NCBI GenBank assembly: GCA_009996555.1
Contig: JAACZX010000004.1
Coordinates: 1 to 18,183 of the forward strand
Reading direction: 5' to 3'
From: Chitinophagaceae bacterium
GTDB lineage: Bacteria; Bacteroidota; Bacteroidia; Chitinophagales; Chitinophagaceae
DNA length: 18,183 bases
The translations under genes and the position numbers were made by a program. The notes under the pieces were generated by a model. The model made no database searches, was not told the DNA's origin, and saw only the letters and a list, made by a program, of their open reading frames with translations. Position 1 is the first letter of the stretch; the number at the start of each line of letters is the position of its first letter. Shown here piece by piece: positions 15,352 to 18,183 of this stretch.

Positions 15352-18183
15352 TTAGAGTCCAACAGTTAAACCAAACACAACGCTTTTAATTTGGGGAGCC
15401 GCATAAAAGTCGCTTCCCTGGTTTACATTCCCTGCACGATAATCCGTATTCACTTCCGGATCCCAACCTGGGTATTTCGTAAAAGTTAAAAGATTAACTG
15501 CACTTACATAAATACGGGCATTTGAAAGCCTGGCCTTGCTTAAAATGTTTTGAGGCAGATTATAACCCAATGTCAGATTCTTCAAACGAACATAGCTGGC
15601 ATCATATATATATCTTGTGCTCATACTTGGACTGTCAAAATCACCAAATCTGTTTAAACGGGCTTCCGGCACATTGGTAATATCACCAGGTTTTCTCCAT
15701 CGATTCAATTGATCACGTGTTTGATTGTCGAACCAGTCTGCACTGGCACTCATGAATCCACCGGCACCATCCTGGACCTGGTTGCCGAATACTCCTTGAA
15801 ATAAAAACGTCAGTTCAAGACCTTTCCATGAAAGGGTATTACTAATGCCAGCGATCCAATCGGGATTAGGGTCGCCAATAATAAATTTTCCGGCATCACC
15901 GTAAACATTCGTTTTTGTTTTACCATCCTGCTCATAAAACAAGGGATCGCCATTGGCTGGATCTACCCCGGCATACTTCACTCCATAAAAAACACCAATA
16001 GGCTGGCCAATAATTACTGCATTTGAGAAGCGGGCATCACTTGGTAATATTTCTTTTTGCTGCCCATCCAGTTTCAGCATTTTATTTTTATTTCTTGCAG
16101 CGTTAACGCTGGTTGTCCACTTGAAATCACGGGTACTGATATTAACAGAGTTCAGAGATATTTCAATACCCTTGTTTTCCATTTCACCAATGTTGCCTAA
16201 AACAGAAGTAGTTCCTGAAGTTGAAGGGGTTGGTACAGCCAACAGCATATCTGTTGTCTTTTTATTGTACCAGCTTAATTCACCACTTATACGATTGTTA
16301 AGTAATCCAAATTCAAAACCAACATCAGTTGTTGATACTTTTTCCCAGCGAAGATCATCATTACCAAAATTGGTTATGGTTAACCCTGCTCCCGTTGTTC
16401 CATATTTTACACTGCCATACTGTGGTATTGAAGAGTAAAAGCCAACCCCCGAATTATTACCAACAACCCCATAGCTGGCACGAAGTTTTAAGAAGCTGAG
16501 CCATTTGCTGTTTTTCAAAAACTCTTCGTCACTTATGATCCAACCGGCAGAAACACTTGGGAATGTACCATACTTGTAATTACTTCCAAATCTGGAATCA
16601 CCATCTATTCTCGCATTTAAACTGATTAAATACTTGCCGTTAAAGCTATAGTTAGCACGTGCAAAATATGAAACTAGATTATTCATATCATGCGTGGTTC
16701 TTCCGCCGGTAATAGTACTGGCGCCCGCTAATGTTTTGATTGTTTCATCAGCGAAATTTTCTCCTTCCACAAATGAATACTCATCGTAACGGTTTTCAAA
16801 GCTCATGCCGACAGTAGCATCCACTTTGTGCTTATCTCCTATTGTGGTTACATAGTTGAAGTAGTTATTTGTTGTCCAACGTGTGTTTCTAAACCACTGC
16901 GCCCATGCTGCACCTCCAATGCCGGCACCACCATCGGTACGGCTTCCCCAAAAACGTTCATCACTTTGGTTAACCATATCAAGTCCCAGTTCATTCCTGA
17001 GTATAAGGCCTTTAACAATCCTGCTTTCGGCGTATATATTTCCCTGGTTCCGATAACCTCTTGCATTATTCTGCGCATCTTCCACATCGATCAAGCCATT
17101 ATAATACGTTGTTGTTGGTGTATTATATAAAACTCCTTGTTGATTACGGAAAGGAGTAATGGGAGACATCGCAACTAATTGCATGGGTGTATTAAAAGCA
17201 TTGTCTGCAGAAAGTCTTTTCCGATCAGTTTTAACAAGACTCATATTCAAACCCACTTTCAACCAATTTGTCATTTGGTTATCCATATTGAAACGCAAAC
17301 TCATCCGCTTGAATTTGTTTGCAATCAAAATACCATCCTGGTTATTAATACCGCCACTCAGGTAGAACTTATTCTTTTCTGTACCGCCTTGTGCACTTAA
17401 TTCAATATTACTTGTGCCGGCATTATCGTTGAAAGCTGCGTTTTCCCAATTATTATCTGTTTGAAGTGTACGCCAATCGCTGTAACCACTATAACGTGTA
17501 AACCTGTTTTCAACATAAGTGATCATGTCAGCAATTGCGGCTGCTTCACTGGCATATCCTCTGTCATTACCTGCCCTGTTGTAATGATACTTGGCCGTAT
17601 TAATAGCCGCTTCTCTAAACAGTTCAATGTATTCTGCTGCATTTAAAAAACCTCTTTTATTGGTAGGGTTCTGGAAACCATATTGTGTATTGAACGTAAA
17701 TTTTGTTTTACCTGCTTTACCTCTTTTTGTAGTGATGAGAATAACACCATTAGCTGCCCGGCTACCATAAATTGCTGCAGCAGATGCATCCTTCAGAATA
17801 TCAAACGATTCAACGTCATTAAAATTAATATCAGAGGAAGCACTTCCAAAAACACCACCCACCAAAGGCACACCATCTACAACATAGAGTGGTTCATTAC
17901 TACCATTGAGTGAACTGGCGCCCCGAACTCTTATTTTAATGCCTTCACCAATTTTACCATTTTGTGCCTCCACGAAAACGCCAGCTGCCCGTCCCTGCAA
18001 GGTTTGAGACAAATCCGCCACCGGCATATTTTGAACGTCAGATCCTTTTACTCTTGCAATAACACTCGTTACATCCCTCTTAACCTGGGTTCCATAACCT
18101 GTAATTACAACCTCATTCAGTGTTTTAGAAGTTTGGCTAAGTGTAATATTTACCACATTACCTTTTACATCCACCTCCTGATC
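15352..18183 (-). CDS. SusC/RagA-family TonB-dependent transporter, N-terminus outside the window
   Basis: The frame is open from the right edge; 943 residues are visible before the TAA at 15352-15354. A GTG at 18174 is an internal valine, not a start, since DQEV precedes it in frame. The visible part begins at the end of the carboxypeptidase-like regulatory domain, then enters the plug domain with LNEVVITGYGTQVKRDVTSV, LSQTLQGRAAGVFV, IRVRGASSLNGSNEPLYVVD and DILKDASAAAIYGSRAANGV. The beta-barrel follows, and the C-terminus is AAPQIKSVVFGLTVGL, ending in the usual aromatic/hydrophobic barrel strand. SusC proteins import glycans or peptides across the outer membrane using TonB energy. The signal peptide and first ~100 residues are missing because of the window edge. 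It forms an operon with the SusD-like gene. Confidence 0.95.
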   Translation of the reverse strand, partial: DQEVDVKGNVVNITLSQTSKTLNEVVITGYGTQVKRDVTSVIARVKGSDVQNMPVADLSQTLQGRAAGVFVEAQNGKIGEGIKIRVRGASSLNGSNEPLYVVDGVPLVGGVFGSASSDINFNDVESFDILKDASAAAIYGSRAANGVILITTKRGKAGKTKFTFNTQYGFQNPTNKRGFLNAAEYIELFREAAINTAKYHYNRAGNDRGYASEAAAIADMITYVENRFTRYSGYSDWRTLQTDNNWENAAFNDNAGTSNIELSAQGGTEKNKFYLSGGINNQDGILIANKFKRMSLRFNMDNQMTNWLKVGLNMSLVKTDRKRLSADNAFNTPMQLVAMSPITPFRNQQGVLYNTPTTTYYNGLIDVEDAQNNARGYRNQGNIYAESRIVKGLILRNELGLDMVNQSDERFWGSRTDGGAGIGGAAWAQWFRNTRWTTNNYFNYVTTIGDKHKVDATVGMSFENRYDEYSFVEGENFADETIKTLAGASTITGGRTTHDMNNLVSYFARANYSFNGKYLISLNARIDGDSRFGSNYKYGTFPSVSAGWIISDEEFLKNSKWLSFLKLRASYGVVGNNSGVGFYSSIPQYGSVKYGTTGAGLTITNFGNDDLRWEKVSTTDVGFEFGLLNNRISGELSWYNKKTTDMLLAVPTPSTSGTTSVLGNIGEMENKGIEISLNSVNISTRDFKWTTSVNAARNKNKMLKLDGQQKEILPSDARFSNAVIIGQPIGVFYGVKYAGVDPANGDPLFYEQDGKTKTNVYGDAGKFIIGDPNPDWIAGISNTLSWKGLELTFLFQGVFGNQVQDGAGGFMSASADWFDNQTRDQLNRWRKPGDITNVPEARLNRFGDFDSPSMSTRYIYDASYVRLKNLTLGYNLPQNILSKARLSNARIYVSAVNLLTFTKYPGWDPEVNTDYRAGNVNQGSDFYAAPQIKSVVFGLTVGL

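Noticed and set aside
4624..18183. Sulfatase, GH63-like gene and SusC/SusD as one polysaccharide utilisation locus
   Set aside because: The genes lie on both strands, are separated by several kilobases with unrelated genes and two terminators, and share no visible regulator.

Overview
The window looks like chromosomal DNA of a Bacteroidota bacterium, probably Chitinophagaceae or a close relative. The signs are a SusC/SusD pair, a WG-repeat secreted protein, a GH63-like glucosidase, the fused mutase IcmF, low-to-moderate G+C, A-rich leaders with little Shine-Dalgarno signal, and promoters close to the Bacteroidota -7 motif TAnnTTTG. The genus is an inference. I see no tRNA, rRNA, CRISPR array or phage genes.

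Positions 1-4570 form a nucleic-acid repair neighbourhood. On the minus strand a 2'-5' RNA ligase (LigT) homologue reads, with no stop codon, straight into a PA0069-type radical SAM gene that runs off the left edge. On the plus strand there is a UmuD homologue, then a small HUH (Y1) transposase with its own palindromic repeats, then an intact UmuC polymerase. A DUF72 (YecE-like) gene converges on umuC. The UmuD homologue has lost its Ser-Lys protease dyad and its usual cleavage site. The transposase element sits inside what is normally a contiguous umuDC operon. LigT, UmuC and DUF72 each carry a QxxLF pentapeptide of the sliding-clamp-binding type.

Positions 4624-10501 hold envelope and carbohydrate genes: a secreted Cys-type sulfatase (+), a GH63-like glucosidase (-), an AmpD/AmiD-like amidase lipoprotein (-) and a WG-repeat secreted protein (+). 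A strong bidirectional terminator (10514-10549) follows.

Positions 10551-13817 encode IcmF, a fused B12-dependent acyl-CoA mutase (B12 domain, G-protein chaperone, mutase). Its first ~25-30 residues, which should carry the cobalamin-ligating DxHxxG motif, are missing. In their place is about 60 bp of very GC-rich DNA whose plus-strand translation resembles a proteobacterial DnaE segment. The icmF reading frame also contains three repeat insertions: two arrays of 7-bp units and one REP-like hairpin.

Positions 13925-18183 are the 3' part of a SusC-SusD operon (-), closed by a second clear terminator.

The most interesting points are the protease-dead UmuD homologue split from UmuC by a REP/RAYT-like element, repeats that supply stop codons or coding sequence, and the chimeric icmF 5' end, which may be an assembly or library artefact and should be checked first.
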